Assembly (NCBI GenBank): GCA_030998225.1
Contig: JAPYXD010000592.1
Location: 119,200-183,199 of the forward strand
Source of the DNA: Diplolepis rosae
Lineage: Eukaryota > Arthropoda > Insecta > Hymenoptera > Diplolepididae
DNA length: 64,000 bases
Direction of reading: 5' to 3'
Shown here one piece after another: positions 1-12,259 of this stretch (its first letter is position 1; every line of letters begins with the position of its first letter). The notes beneath the pieces were generated by a model, which did not search any database, had not been told where the DNA came from, and saw nothing but the letters and a program-made list of their open reading frames with translations. The translations under genes and the position numbers were made by a program.

Positions 1-162
1 TAGAACACTATCTCTTTCAAAAACAAATTCTTTTGCAGTTGCAAAGATTCCGATGCTCAAAATCATGCACCAGATTATTAAAACAATACATTACAGAAAT
101 GTTTTTATATTTATACATTAGTAATTATAAAAACAACTTAAAAAGGAATTTTTAATGATCCC
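1..162 (+). repeat. Partial monomer at the left edge (tail of a preceding A copy)
   Basis: The sequence from position 1 recurs from 2009 as the end of copy A1, including TTAGAACACTATCTC at 2008 onwards and the variant ACATTAGTAATTATAA. The window therefore opens within the last monomer of another A-type repeat that lies mostly outside it. Confidence 0.85.
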
Positions 163-177
163 GTTGTTCAGGATCAT
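155..177. other. 7-bp dyad (ATGATCC / GGATCAT, 9-bp spacer), example
   Basis: ATGATCC at 155-161 and GGATCAT at 171-177 are perfect inverted arms around CGTTGTTCA. The dyad recurs in many diverged monomers, for example around 824, 1286, 2171, 2832, 3072-3292 and 23656. In F-type monomers the left arm reads ATGAGCA, with two mismatches, so the dyad is broken. A protein-binding role is possible but not shown. Confidence 0.7.
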
Positions 178-823
178 ACACATTTCGCATAAATAATAAT
201 CTGCTGGGACATTTTTCTTAGTCGAACACTACCTCTTTCAAATACAAATTATTTGCAGTTGCAAAGATTCCGTTTCCTCGAATCATGCACCAGATAGCTA
301 AAACAATACTTTGCCGGAATTATTATTATACTTATACATTAATAGCTTTAAAAAGATCTTACAATGCATTTTAATTGCCCCGTTGTTCAGGATCATACAC
401 CAGGTCGCATAAATAATAATCTGCTAGAAGATTTTTCTTAGTCGAACTCTACCTCTTTCAAATAAAAATTCATTTGCAGTTGCAAAGACTCCGATGCTCA
501 AAAACATGCATCAGATTATTAGAGCAATATTTTAAAGTAATTGTTTTATATTTATACATTAATACTTATAAAAACAACTCAAAATACAATTTTAATGAGC
601 ATGTTGTTCAGGTTTATACACCAGGTCGCATAAATAATAATCTGACTGATCTTTTTTCTTATTCGAACACTAACTCTTTCAAAAACGAATTCTTTTGCAG
701 GTGAAAGAGTCCGTTGCTCATAATCATGCACCAGATCATTAAAACAATACTTTACAGAAATCCTTTTATATTTATACATTGATAATTATAAAAACAACTT
801 AAAAAGGAATTTTTAATGATCCC

Positions 824-956
824 GTTGTTCAGGATCATACACCATGTCGCATAAATAATAATCTGTGGAATCTTTTTCCTTAATCGAACACTATTTTGTT
901 ATATTTATACATAAATAGTTACGAAAACAACTTAAAGTGCATTTTCAATGACACCC
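824..956 (+). repeat. Truncated monomer in A1 (133 bp)
   Basis: Half A runs as far as CGAACACTA and then joins half B at TTTTGTTATATTTATAC. This removes close to 90 bp: the end of half A and the start of half B. The same junction and the same 133-bp spacing occur in A2 (2832), A3 (6163) and A4 (9937), so the deletion predates amplification of the A repeat. Confidence 0.85.
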
Positions 957-1065
957 TTATCTACGATCATGCACCAGGTCCCTAAAATAATACTCCACTG
1001 GAAATGTTTTTTTATTTATAAATTAATAGTCATAAAAACAACTTAAAATTCATTTTGAATGAACC
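957..1065 (+). repeat. Lone half-length unit in A1 (109 bp)
   Basis: Only 109 bp separate the landmark-equivalent before GATCATGCACCAGG at 965 and the next GTTGTTCAGG at 1066. The unit starts with a half-A-like CAGGTCCCTAAAATAA, and continues as half B (ACTGGAAATG, then TTTATAAATTAATAG). It is thus one half-unit, apparently an A/B hybrid, standing alone. It recurs in A2 (2965, 107 bp), A3 (6296, 107 bp) and A4 (10070, 109 bp). The 2-bp length difference lies in a T-tract. Confidence 0.82.
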
Positions 1066-2170
1066 GTTGTTCAGGATCATACACTCGGTCGCTAAAATAA
1101 TAATCTGCTGGAACTTTTTTCTTATTCGAACATTTAAACTTTCAAAAACAAATTTTTTACAGTTGCAAAGACTCCGATGTCTAGAATCATGCACCAGATT
1201 GCTAGAACAATACTTTACAGAAATTGTTTTATATTTATACATTGATAGTTATAAAAACAAAATAAAATACAATTTTAATGATCCCGTTGTTCAGGATCAT
1301 AAGCCTGGTCTCTTAAATAATAATCTGTCGGAACTTGTTTCTTATTAGAACACTACCTCTTTCAAAAACAAATTCTTTTACAGTTGCAAAGACTCCGATG
1401 CTCAAAATCATGCACCAGATTATTGAAACAATACTTTACAGAAATTGTTTTATATTTATACATTAATAGTTATAAAAACAACTCAAAATACAATTTTAAT
1501 GAGCACGTTGTTCAGGTTTATACACCAGGTCGCATAAATAATAATCTGTCTGATCTTTTTTCTTATTCGAACACTAACTCTTTCAAAAACAAATTCTTTT
1601 GCAGTTGCAAAGACTCCGATGCTCAAAATCATGCACCTGAATATTAGAGCAATATTTTCTAGTAATTGTTTTATATTAATACATTAATAGTTATAAAAAC
1701 AACTTAAAATACTATTTTAATGAGCACGTTGTTCAGGATCATGCACCAGGTCGCATAAATAATAATCTGTCGGATCTTTTTTCTTATTCGAACACTAACT
1801 CTTTCAAAAACAAATTCTTTTGCAGTTTCAAACACTCCGATTCTCAAAATCATGCACCAGATTATTAAAACAATACTTTACAGAAATTTTTTTATATTTA
1901 AACATTAATAGTTATAAAGACAACTTAAAATATAATTTTAATGAGCACGTTGTTCAGGATCATGCACCAGGTCGCATAAATAAGAATCTGTCGGATCTTT
2001 TTTCTTATTAGAACACTATCTCTTTCAAAAACAAATTCTTTTGCAGTTGCAAAGATTCCGATGCTCAAAATCATGCACCAGATTATTAAAACAATACATT
2101 ACAGAAATGTTTTTATATTTATACATTAGTAATTATAAAAACAACTTAAAAAGGAATTTTTAATGATCCC

Positions 2171-5100
2171 GTTGTTCAGGATCATACACATTTCGCATAA
2201 ATAATAATCTGCTGGGACATTTTTCTTAGTCGAACACTACCTCTTTCAAATACAAATTATTTGCAGTTGCAAAGATTCCGTTTCCTCGAATCATGCACCA
2301 GATAGCTAAAACAATACTTTGCCGGAATTATTATTATATTTATACATTAATAGCTTTAAAAAGATCTTACAATGCATTTTAATTGCCCCGTTGTTCAGGA
2401 TCATACACCAGGTCGCATAAATAATAATCTGCTAGAATATTTTTCTTAGTCGAACTCTACCTCTTTCAAATAAAAATTCATTTGCAGTTGCAAAGACTCC
2501 GATGCTCAAAATCATGCATCAGATTATTAGAGCAATATTTTAAAGTAATTGTTTTATATTTATACATTAATACTTATAAAAACAACTCAAAATACAATTT
2601 TAATGAGCATGTTGTTCAGGTTTATACACCAGGTCGCATAAATAATAATCTGTCTGATCTTTTTTCTTATTCGAACACTAACTCTTTCAAAAACGAATTC
2701 TTTTGCAGGTGAAAGAGTCCGTTGCTCATAATCATGCACCAGATCATTAAAACAATACTTTACAGAAATCCTTTTATATTTATACATTGATAATTATAAA
2801 AACAACTTAAAAAGGAATTTTTAATGATCCCGTTGTTCAGGATCATACACCAGGTCGCATAAATAATAATCTGTGGAATCTTTTTCCTTAATCGAACACT
2901 ATTTTGTTATATTTATACATAAATAGTTACGAAAACAACTTAAAGTGCATTTTCAATGACACCCTTATCTACGATCATGCACCAGGTCCCTAAAATAATA
3001 CTCCACTGGAAATGTTTTTATTTATAAATTAATAGTCATAAAAACAACTTAAAATTCATTTTGAATGAACCGTTGTTCAGGATCATACACTCGGTCGCTA
3101 AAATAATAATCTGCTGGAACTTTTTTCTTATTCGAACATTTAAACTTTCAAAAACAAATTTTTTACAGTTGCAAAGACTCCGATGCGAAGAATCATGCAC
3201 CAGATTGCTAGAACAATACTTTACAGAAATTGTTTTATATTTATACATTGATAGTTATAAAAACAAAATAAAATACAATTTTAATGATCCCGTTGTTCAG
3301 GATCATAAGCCTGGTCTCTTAAATAATAATCTGTCGGAACTTGTTTCTTATTAGAACACTACCTCTTTCAAAAACAAATTCTTTTACAGTTGCAAAGACT
3401 CCGATGCTCAAAATCATGCACCAGATTATTGAAACAATACTTTACAGAAATTGTTTTATATTTATACATTAATAGTTATAAAAACAACTCAAAATACAAT
3501 TTTAATGAGCACGTTGTTCAGGTTTATACACCAGGTCGCATAAATAATAATCTGTCTGATCTTTTTTCTTATTCGAACACTAACTCTTTCAAAAACAAAT
3601 TCTTTTGCAGTTGCAAAGACTCCGATGCTCAAAATCATGCACCTGAATATTAGAGCAATATTTTCCAGTAATTGTTTTATATTAATACATTAATAGTTAT
3701 AAAAACAACTCAAAATCCAATTTTAATGAGCACGTTGTTCAGAATCATGCACCAGGTCGCATAAATAATAATCTGTGGAATCTTTTTTCTTATTCGAACA
3801 CTAACTCTTTCAAAAACGAATTCTTTTGCAGGTGAAAGAGTCCGTTGCTCATAATCATGAACCAGATCATTAAAACAATACTTTACAGAAATCCTTTTAT
3901 ATTTATACATTGATAATTATAAAAACAACGTAAAAAGGTATTTTTAATGATCCCGTTGTTCAGGATCATACACCAGGTCGCATAACTAGTATTCTTCTGG
4001 ATCTTTTTTCTTATTCGAACACTAACTCTTTCAAGAACAAATTCTTTTACAGTTGCAAAGACTCCGATGCTCAAAATCATGCATCAGATTGCTAAAACAA
4101 TACTTTGGAGGAATTGTCTTTATATTTATACATTAATAGTTATGAAAACAACTCACAATGCATTTTAATTGCCCCGTTTTTCAGGATCATACACCTGGTA
4201 ACTAAAATATTAATCTGCTGGGACATTTTTCTTAGTCGAACACTACCTCTTTCAAATACAAATTCTTTTGCAGTTGTAAAGATTCCGTTGCCTCGAATCA
4301 TGCACCATATTGCTAAAACAATACTTTGCAGGAATTATTATTATATTCATACATTAATAGCTTTAAAAAGAACTTACAATGCATTTTAATTGCCCCGTTG
4401 TTCAGGATCATACACCAGGTCGCATAAATAATAATCTGTCGGATCTTTTTTCTTATTCGAACACTAACTCTTTCAAAAACAAATTCTTTTGCAGTTTCAA
4501 ATACTCCGATTCTCAAAATCATGCACCATATTATTAAAACAATACTTTACAGAAATTGTTTTATATTTATACATTAATAGTTATAAAGACAACTTAAAAT
4601 ACTATTTTAATGAGCAAGTTGTTCAGGATCATTCACCAGGTCGCATAAATAATAATCTGTGGGATCTTTTTTCTTATTCGAACACTAACTCTTTCAAAAA
4701 CAAATTCTTTTGCAGTTTCAAAGACTCCGATTCTCAAAATCAAGCACCAGATTATTAAAACAATACTTTACAGAAATTTTTTTATATTTATACATTAATA
4801 GTTATAATAACAACCCAAAATACAATTATAATGAGCACGTTGTTCAGCATCATTCACCAGGTCGCATAAATAATAATCTGTGGCATCTTTTTTCTTATTC
4901 GAACACTAACTCTTTCAAAAACAAATTCTTTTTCAGTTGCAAAGACTCCGATGCTCAAAATCATGCACCAAAATATTAAAACAATACTTTACAGAAATTG
5001 TTTTATATTTATACATTAATAATTATAATAACTACTTAAAATACAATTATAATGAGCACGTTGTTCAGGATCATGCACCAGGTCGCATAATTAACAATCT

Positions 5101-5501
5101 GTCGGATCTTTTTTCTTATTCGAACACTAACTCTTTCAAAAACAAATTCTTTTGCAGTTTCAAACACTCCGATTCTCAAAATCATGCACCAGATTATTAA
5201 AACAATACTTTACAGAAATTTTTTTATATTTATACATTAATAGTTATAAAGACAACTTAAAATACTATTTTAATGAGCACGTTGTTCAGGATCATGCACC
5301 AGGTCGCATAAATAATAATCTGTCGGATCTTTTTTCTTATTCGAACACTAACTCTTTCAAAAACAAATTCTTTTGCAGTTTCAAAGATTCCGATGCTCAA
5401 AATCATGCACCAGATTATTAAAACAATACTTTACAGAAATTGTTTTAAATTTATACATTAATAGTTATAAAGAAAACTTAAAATACTATTTTAATGAGCA
5501 A
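2171..5501 (+). repeat. Higher-order repeat copy A2 (3331 bp)
   Basis: Same start marker and same order as A1 through the truncated unit (2832-2964) and lone half-unit (2965-3071). It then has six extra monomers, including diverged ones near 3955 (GCATAACTAGTATTC), 4176 (CCCCGTTTTTCAGG) and 4397, and F-type ones from 4490 on. The length is 14 full monomers plus the 133- and 107-bp units. The extra 1323 bp over A1 equals six monomers within a few bases, as expected for unequal exchange in register. Confidence 0.88.
2832..3071 (+). repeat. Truncated monomer plus lone half-unit in A2 (133 + 107 bp)
   Basis: The junction CGAACACTATTTTG and the following half-unit repeat the arrangement seen at 824-1065. 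The half-unit has a T-tract two bases shorter than in A1. Confidence 0.85.
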
Positions 5502-8500
5502 GTTGTTCAGGATCATACACATTTCGCATAAATAATAATCTGCTGGGACATTTTTCTTAGTCGAACACTACCTCTTTCAAATACAAATTATTTGCAGTTG
5601 CAAAGATTCCGTTTCCTTGAATCATGCACCAGATAGCTAAAACAATACTTTGCCGGAATTATTATTATACTTATACATTAATAGCTTTAAAAAGATCTTA
5701 CAATGCATTTTAATTGCCCCGTTGTTCAGGATCATACACCAGGTCGCATAAATAATAATCTGCTAGAAGATTTTTCTTAGTCGAACTCTACCTCTTTCAA
5801 ATAAAAATTCATTTGCAGTTGCAAAGACTCCGATGCTCAAAATCATGCACCTGATTATTAGAGCAATATTTTCCAGTAATTGTTTTATATTTATACATTA
5901 ATACTTATAAAAACAACTCAAAATACAATTTTAATGACCATGTTGTTCAGGTTTATACACCAGGTCGCATAAATAATAATCTGTCTGATCTTTTTTCTTA
6001 TTCGAACACTAACTCTTTCAAAAACGAATTCTTTTGCAGGTGAAAGAGTCCGTTGCTCATAATCATGCACCAGATCATTAAAACAATACTTTACAGAAAT
6101 CCTTTTATATTTATACATTGATAATTATAAAAACAACTTAAAAAGGAATTTTTAATGATCCCGTTGTTCAGGATCATACACCATGTCGCAAAAATAATAA
6201 TCTGCTGGAACTTTTTCCTTAATCGAACACTATTTTGTTATATTTATACATAAATAGTTACGAAAACAACTTAAAGTGCATTTTCAATGACACCCTTATC
6301 TAGGATCATGCACCAGGTCGCTAAAATAATACTCCACTGGAAATGTTTTTATTTATAAATTAATAGTCATAAAAACAACTTAAAATTCATTTTGAATGAA
6401 CCGTTGTTCAGGATCATACACTCGGTCGATAAAATAATAATCTGCTGGAACTTTTTTCTTATTCGAACATTTAAACTTTCAAAAACAAATTTTTTACAGT
6501 TGCAAAGACTCCGATGTCTAGAATCATGCACCAGATTGCTAGAACAATACTTTACAGAAATTGTTTTATATTTATACATTGATAGTTATAAAAACAAAAT
6601 AAAATACAATTTTAATGATCCCGTTGTTCAGGATCATAAGCCTGGTCTCTTAAATAATAATCTGTCGGAACTTGTTTCTTATTAGAACACTACCTCTTTC
6701 AAAAACAAATTCTTTTACAGTTGCAAAGACTCCGATGCTCAAAATCATGCACCAGATTATTGAAACAATACTTTACAGAAATTGTTTTATATTTATACAT
6801 TAATAGTTATAAAAACAACTCAAAATACAATTTTAATGAGCACGTTGTTCAGGTTTATACACCAGGTCGCATAAATAATAATCTGTCTGATCTTTTTTCT
6901 TATTCGAACACTAACTCTTTCAAAAACAAATTCTTTTACAGTTGCAAAGACTCCGATGCTCAAAATCATGCACCAGATTATTGAAACAATACTTTACAGA
7001 AATTGTTTTATATTTATACATTAATAGTTATAAAAACAACTCAAAATCCAATTTTAATGAGCACGTTGTTCAGAATCATGCACCAGGTCGCATAAATAAT
7101 AATCTGTGGAATCTTTTTTCTTATTCGAACACTAACTCTTTCAAAAACGAATTCTTTTGCAGGTGAAAGAGTCCGTTGCTCATAATCATGCACCAGATCA
7201 TTAAAACAATACTTTACAGAAATCCTTTTATATTTATACATTGATAATTATAAAAACAACTTAAAAAGGAATTTTTAATGATCCCGTTGTTCAGGATCAT
7301 ACACCATGTCGCATAAATAGTAATCTGCTGGAACTTTTTTCTTATTCGAACACTAACTCTTTCAAGAACAAATTCTTTTACAGTTGCAAAGACTCCGATG
7401 CTCAAAATCATGCACCAGATTGCTAAAACAATACTTTGGAGGAATTGTCTTTATATTTATACATTAATAGTTATGAAAACAACTCACAATGCATTTTAAT
7501 TGCCCCGTTTTTCAGGATCATACATCTGGTAACTAAAATATTAATCTGCTGGGACATTTTTCTTAGTCGAACACTACCTCTTTCAAATACAAATTCTTTT
7601 GCAGTTGTAAAGATTCCGTTGCCTCGAATCATGCACCGTATTGCTAAAACAATACTTTGCAGGAATTATTATTATATTCATACATTAATAGCTTTAAAAA
7701 GAACTTACAATGCATTTTAATTGCCCCGTTGTTCAGGATCATACACCAGGTCGCATAAATAATAATCTGTCGGATCTTTTTTCTTATTCGAACACTAACT
7801 CTTTCAAAAACAAATTCTTTTGCAGTTTCAAATACTCCGATTCTCAAAATCATGCACCATATTATTAAAACAATACTTTACAGAAATTGTTTTATATTTA
7901 TACATTAATAGTTATAAAGACAACTTAAAATACTATTTTAATGAGCACGTTGTTCAGGATCATGCACCAGGTCGCATAAATAATAATCTGTCGGATCTTT
8001 TTTCTTATTCGAACACTAACTCTTTCAAAAACAAATTCTTTTGCAGTTTCAAAGACTCCGATTCTCAAAATCAAGCACCAGATTATTAAAACAATACTTT
8101 ACAGAAATTTTTTTATATTTATACATTAATAGTTATAAAGACAACTTAAAATACAATTGGAATGAGAAAGTTGTTCAGGATCATTCACCAGGTCGCATAA
8201 ATAATAATCTGTCGGATCTTTTTTCTTATTCGAACACTAACTCTTTCAAAAACAAATTCTTTTTCAGTTGCAAAGACTCCGATGCTCAAAATCATGCACC
8301 AAAATATTAAAACAATACTTTACAGAAATTGTTTTATATTTATACATTAATAATTATAACAACTACTTAAAATACAATTATAATGAGCACGTTGTTCAGG
8401 ATCATGCACCAGGTCGCATAAATAATAATCTGTCGGATCTTTTTTCTTATTCGAACACTAACTCTTTCAAAAACAAATTCTTTTGCAGTTTCAAACACTC

Positions 8501-9054
8501 CGATTCTCAAAATCATGCACCAGATTATTAAAACAATACTTTACAGAAATTTTTTTATATTTATACATTAATAGTTATAAAGACAACTTAAAATACTATT
8601 TTAATGAGCACGTTGTTCAGGATCATGCACCAGGTCGCATAAATAATAATCTGTCGGATCTTTTTTCTTATTCGAACACTAACTCTTTCAAAAACAAATT
8701 CTTTTGCAGTTTCAAAGACTCCGATTCTCAAAATCATGCACCAGATTATTAAAACAATACTTTACAGAAATTGTTTTATATTTATACATTAATAGTTATA
8801 AAGACAACTTAAAATACTATTTTAATGAGCAAGTTGTTCAGGATCATTCACCAGGTCGCATAAATAATAATCTGTGGGATCTTTTTTCTTATTCGAACAC
8901 TAACTCTTTCAAAAACAAATTCTTTTGCAGTTTCAAAGACTCCGATTCTCAAAATCATGCACCAGATTATTAAAACAATACATTACAGAAATGTTTTTAT
9001 ATTTATACATTAGTAATTATAAAAACAACTTAAAAAGGAATTTTTAATGATCCC
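5502..9054 (+). repeat. Higher-order repeat copy A3 (3553 bp)
   Basis: This copy has the order of A2 plus one further monomer (3553 against 3331 bp, a gain of 222). Just upstream, 5341-5500 is F-type or mixed rather than the A-specific tail seen before A1 and A2, so the exchange point lies near 5341-5505. The diverged monomers at about 7500-7720 match those at 4176-4396 closely. F-type monomers fill 7800-8950. Confidence 0.87.
6163..6402 (+). repeat. Truncated monomer plus lone half-unit in A3 (133 + 107 bp)
   Basis: Same arrangement as at 824-1065. Here the half-unit reads CTAGGATCATGCACC and CAGGTCGCTAAAATAA where the other three copies read CTACGATCATG and CAGGTCCCTAAAATAA. A3 therefore either keeps the older sequence or has been converted back to it. 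Confidence 0.84.
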
Positions 9055-11282
9055 GTTGTTCAGGATCATACACATTTCGCATAAATAATAATCTGCTGGG
9101 ACATTTTTCTTAGTCGAACACTACCTCTTTCAAATACAAATTATTTGCAGTTGCAAAGATTCCGTTTCCTCGAATCATGCACCAGATAGCTAAAACAATA
9201 CTTTGCCGGAATTATTATTATACTTATACATTAATAGCTTTAAAAAGATCTTACAATGCATTTTAATTGCCCCGTTGTTCAGGATCATACACCAGGTCGC
9301 ATAAATAATAATCTGCTAGAAGATTTTTCTTAGTCGAACTCTACCTCTTTCAAATAAAAATTCATTTGCAGTTGCAAAGACTCCGATGCTCAAAATCATG
9401 CATCAGATTATTAGAGCAATATTTTAAAGTAATTGTTTTATATTTATACATTAATACTTATAAAAACAACTCAAAATACAATTTTAATGAGCATGTTGTT
9501 CAGGTTTATACACCAGGTCGCATAAATAATAATCTGTCTGATCTTTTTTCTTATTCGAACACTAACTCTTTCAAAAACATATTCTTTTGCAGTTGCAAAG
9601 ACTCCGATGCTCAAAATCATGCACCAAATTATTAAAACAATACTTTACAGAAATTGTTTTATATTTATACATTAATAATTATAACAACTACTTAAAATAC
9701 AATTATAATGAGCACGTTGTTCAGGATCATGCACCAGGTCGCATAAATAATAATCTGTGGAATCTTTTTTCTTATTCGAACACTAACTCTTTCAAAAACG
9801 AATTCTTTTGCAGGTGAAAGAGTCCGTTGCTCATAATCATGCACCAGATCATTAAAACAATACTTTACAGAAATCCTTTTATATTTATACATTGATAATT
9901 ATAAAAACAACTTAAAAAGGAATTTTTAATGATCCCGTTGTTCAGGATCATACACCAGGTCGCATAAATAATAATCTGTGGAATCTTTTTCCTTAATCGA
10001 ACACTATTTTGTTATATTTATACATAAATAGTTACGAAAACAACTTAAAGTGCATTTTCAATGACACCCTTATCTACGATCATGCACCAGGTCCCTAAAA
10101 TAATACTCCACTGGAAATGTTTTTTTATTTATAAATTAATAGTCATAAAAACAACTTAAAATTCATTTTGAATGAACCGTTGTTCAGGATCATACACTCG
10201 GTCGCTAAAATAATAATCTGCTGGAACTTTTTTCTTATTCGAACATTTAAACTTTCAAAAACAAATTTTTTACAGTTGCAAAGACTCCGATGTCTAGAAT
10301 CATGCACCAGATTGCTAGAACAATACTTTACAGAAATTGTTTTATATTTATACATTGATAGTTATAAAAACAAAATAAAATACAATTTTAATGATCCCGT
10401 TGTTCAGGATCATAAGCCTGGTCTCTTAAATAATAATCTGTCGGAACTTGTTTCTTATTAGAACACTACCTCTTTCAAAAACAAATTCTTTTACAGTTGC
10501 AAAGACTCCGATGCTCAAAATCATGCACCAGATTATTGAAACAATACTTTACAGAAATTGTTTTATATTTATACATTAATAGTTATAAAAACAACTCAAA
10601 ATACAATTTTAATGAGCACGTTGTTCAGGTTTATACACCAGGTCGCATAAATAATAATCTGTCTGATCTTTTTTCTTATTCGAACACTAACTCTTTCAAA
10701 AACAAATTCTTTTGCAGTTGCAAAGACTCCGATGCTCAAAATCATGCACCTGAATATTAGAGCAATATTTTCCAGTAATTGTTTTATATTAATACATTAA
10801 TAGTTATAAAAACAACTCAAAATCCAATTTTAATGAGCACGTTGTTCAGAATCATGCACCAGGTCGCATAAATAATAATCTGTGGAATCTTTTTTCTTAT
10901 TCGAACACTAACTCTTTCAAAAACGAATTCTTTTGCAGGTGAAAGAGTCCGTTGCTCATAATCATGCACCAGATCATTAAAACAATACTTTACAGAAATC
11001 CTTTTATATTTATACATTGATAATTATAAAAACAACTTAAAAAGGAATTTTTAATGATCCCGTTGTTCAGGATCATACACCATGTCGCATAAATAATAAT
11101 CTGCTGGAACTTTTTTCTTATTCGAACACTAACTCTTTCAAAAACAAATTCTTTTGCAGTTTCAAAGACTCCGATTCTCAAAATCATGCACCAGATTATT
11201 AAAACAATACTTTACAGAATTTTTTTTATATTTATACATTAATAGTTATAAAGACAACTTAAAATACTATTTTAATGAGCAC
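9055..11282 (+). repeat. Higher-order repeat copy A4 (about 2228 bp, right end of the A region)
   Basis: It begins with the GGATCATACACATTTC marker. One monomer is inserted before the truncated unit: the landmark-to-landmark distance to the post-half-unit monomer is 1124 bp against 903 in A1. The insert is a variant with TAATTATAACAACTAC and ACAATTATAATGAG near 9680-9715, a type also common later in the window. The copy fades into F-type monomers from about 11110, where the homogeneous region begins. Confidence 0.85.
9937..10178 (+). repeat. Truncated monomer plus lone half-unit in A4 (133 + 109 bp)
   Basis: Same junction and same unit lengths as in A1, including the longer T-tract in the half-unit. 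Confidence 0.85.
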
Positions 11283-12259
11283 GTTGTTCAGGATCATTCA
11301 CCAGGTCGCATAAATAATAATCTGTCGGATCTTTTTTCTTATTCGAACACTAACTCTTTCAAAAACAAATTCTTTTGCAGTTTCAAAGACTCCGATTCTC
11401 AAAATCAAGCACCAGATTATTAAAACAATACTTTACAGAAATTTTTTTATATTTATACATTAATAGTTATAAAGACAACTCAAAATCCAATTATAATGAG
11501 CACGTTGTTCAGTATCATTCACCAGGTCGCATAAATAATAATCTGTGGAATCTTTTTTCTTATTCGAACACTAACTCTTTCAAAAACAAATTCTTTTGCA
11601 GTTTCAAAGACTCCGATTCTCAAAATCATGCACCAGATTATTAAAACAATACTTTACAGAAATTTTTTTATATTTATACATTGATAGTTATAAAAACAAA
11701 ATAAAATACAATTTTAATGAGCACGTTGTTCAGGATCATGCACCAGGTCGCATAAATAATAATCTGTCGGATCTTTTTTCTTATTCGAACACTAACTCTT
11801 TCAAAAACAAATTCTTTTGCAGTTTCAAAGACTCCGATTCTCAAAATCATGCACCAGATTATTAAAACAATACTTTACAGAAATTTTTTTTATATTTATA
11901 CATTAATAGTTCTAAAGACAACTTAAAATACTATTTTAATGAGCACGTTGTTCAGGATCATGCACCAGGTCGCATAAATAATAATCTGTCGGATCTTTTT
12001 TCTTATTCGAACACTAACTCTTTCAAAAACAAATTCTTTTGCAGTTTCAAAGACTCCGATTCTCAAAATCATGCACCAGATTATTAAAACAATACTTTAC
12101 AGAAATTGTTTTATATTTATACATTAATAGTTATAAAGACAACTTAAAATACTATTTTAATGAACAAGTTGTTCAGGATCATTCACCAGGTCGCATAAAT
12201 AATAATCTGTGGGATCTTTTTTCTTATTCGAACACTAACTCTTTCAAAAACAAATTCTT

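Larger units (their letters stand above)
163..2170 (+). repeat. Higher-order repeat copy A1 (2008 bp)
   Basis: Measured from landmark to landmark, the units are 219, 221, 221, 133, 109, 220, 221, 221, 221 and 222 bp: eight full monomers, one truncated monomer and one lone half-unit. Its start is marked by GGATCATACACATTTC in place of the usual GGATCATGCACCAGG. The monomers are mostly C-type (GTTGC...GATGCTC) and differ clearly from one another, whereas each matches the monomer at the same position in copy A2 almost exactly. This pattern defines a higher-order repeat. A1 is six monomers shorter than A2. Confidence 0.9.

Noticed and set aside
579..779. Minus-strand open frames of about 65-70 codons in the A copies and M modules
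   Set aside because: They occur only where diverged monomers happen to lack stops, overlap plus-strand frames, end within one monomer and match no family I recognise.
2690..2705. GAATTC and ACTAGT sites in some variants as possible boundaries of an inserted element
   Set aside because: They arise from single-base variants within ordinary monomers. No target-site duplication or foreign sequence is next to them.
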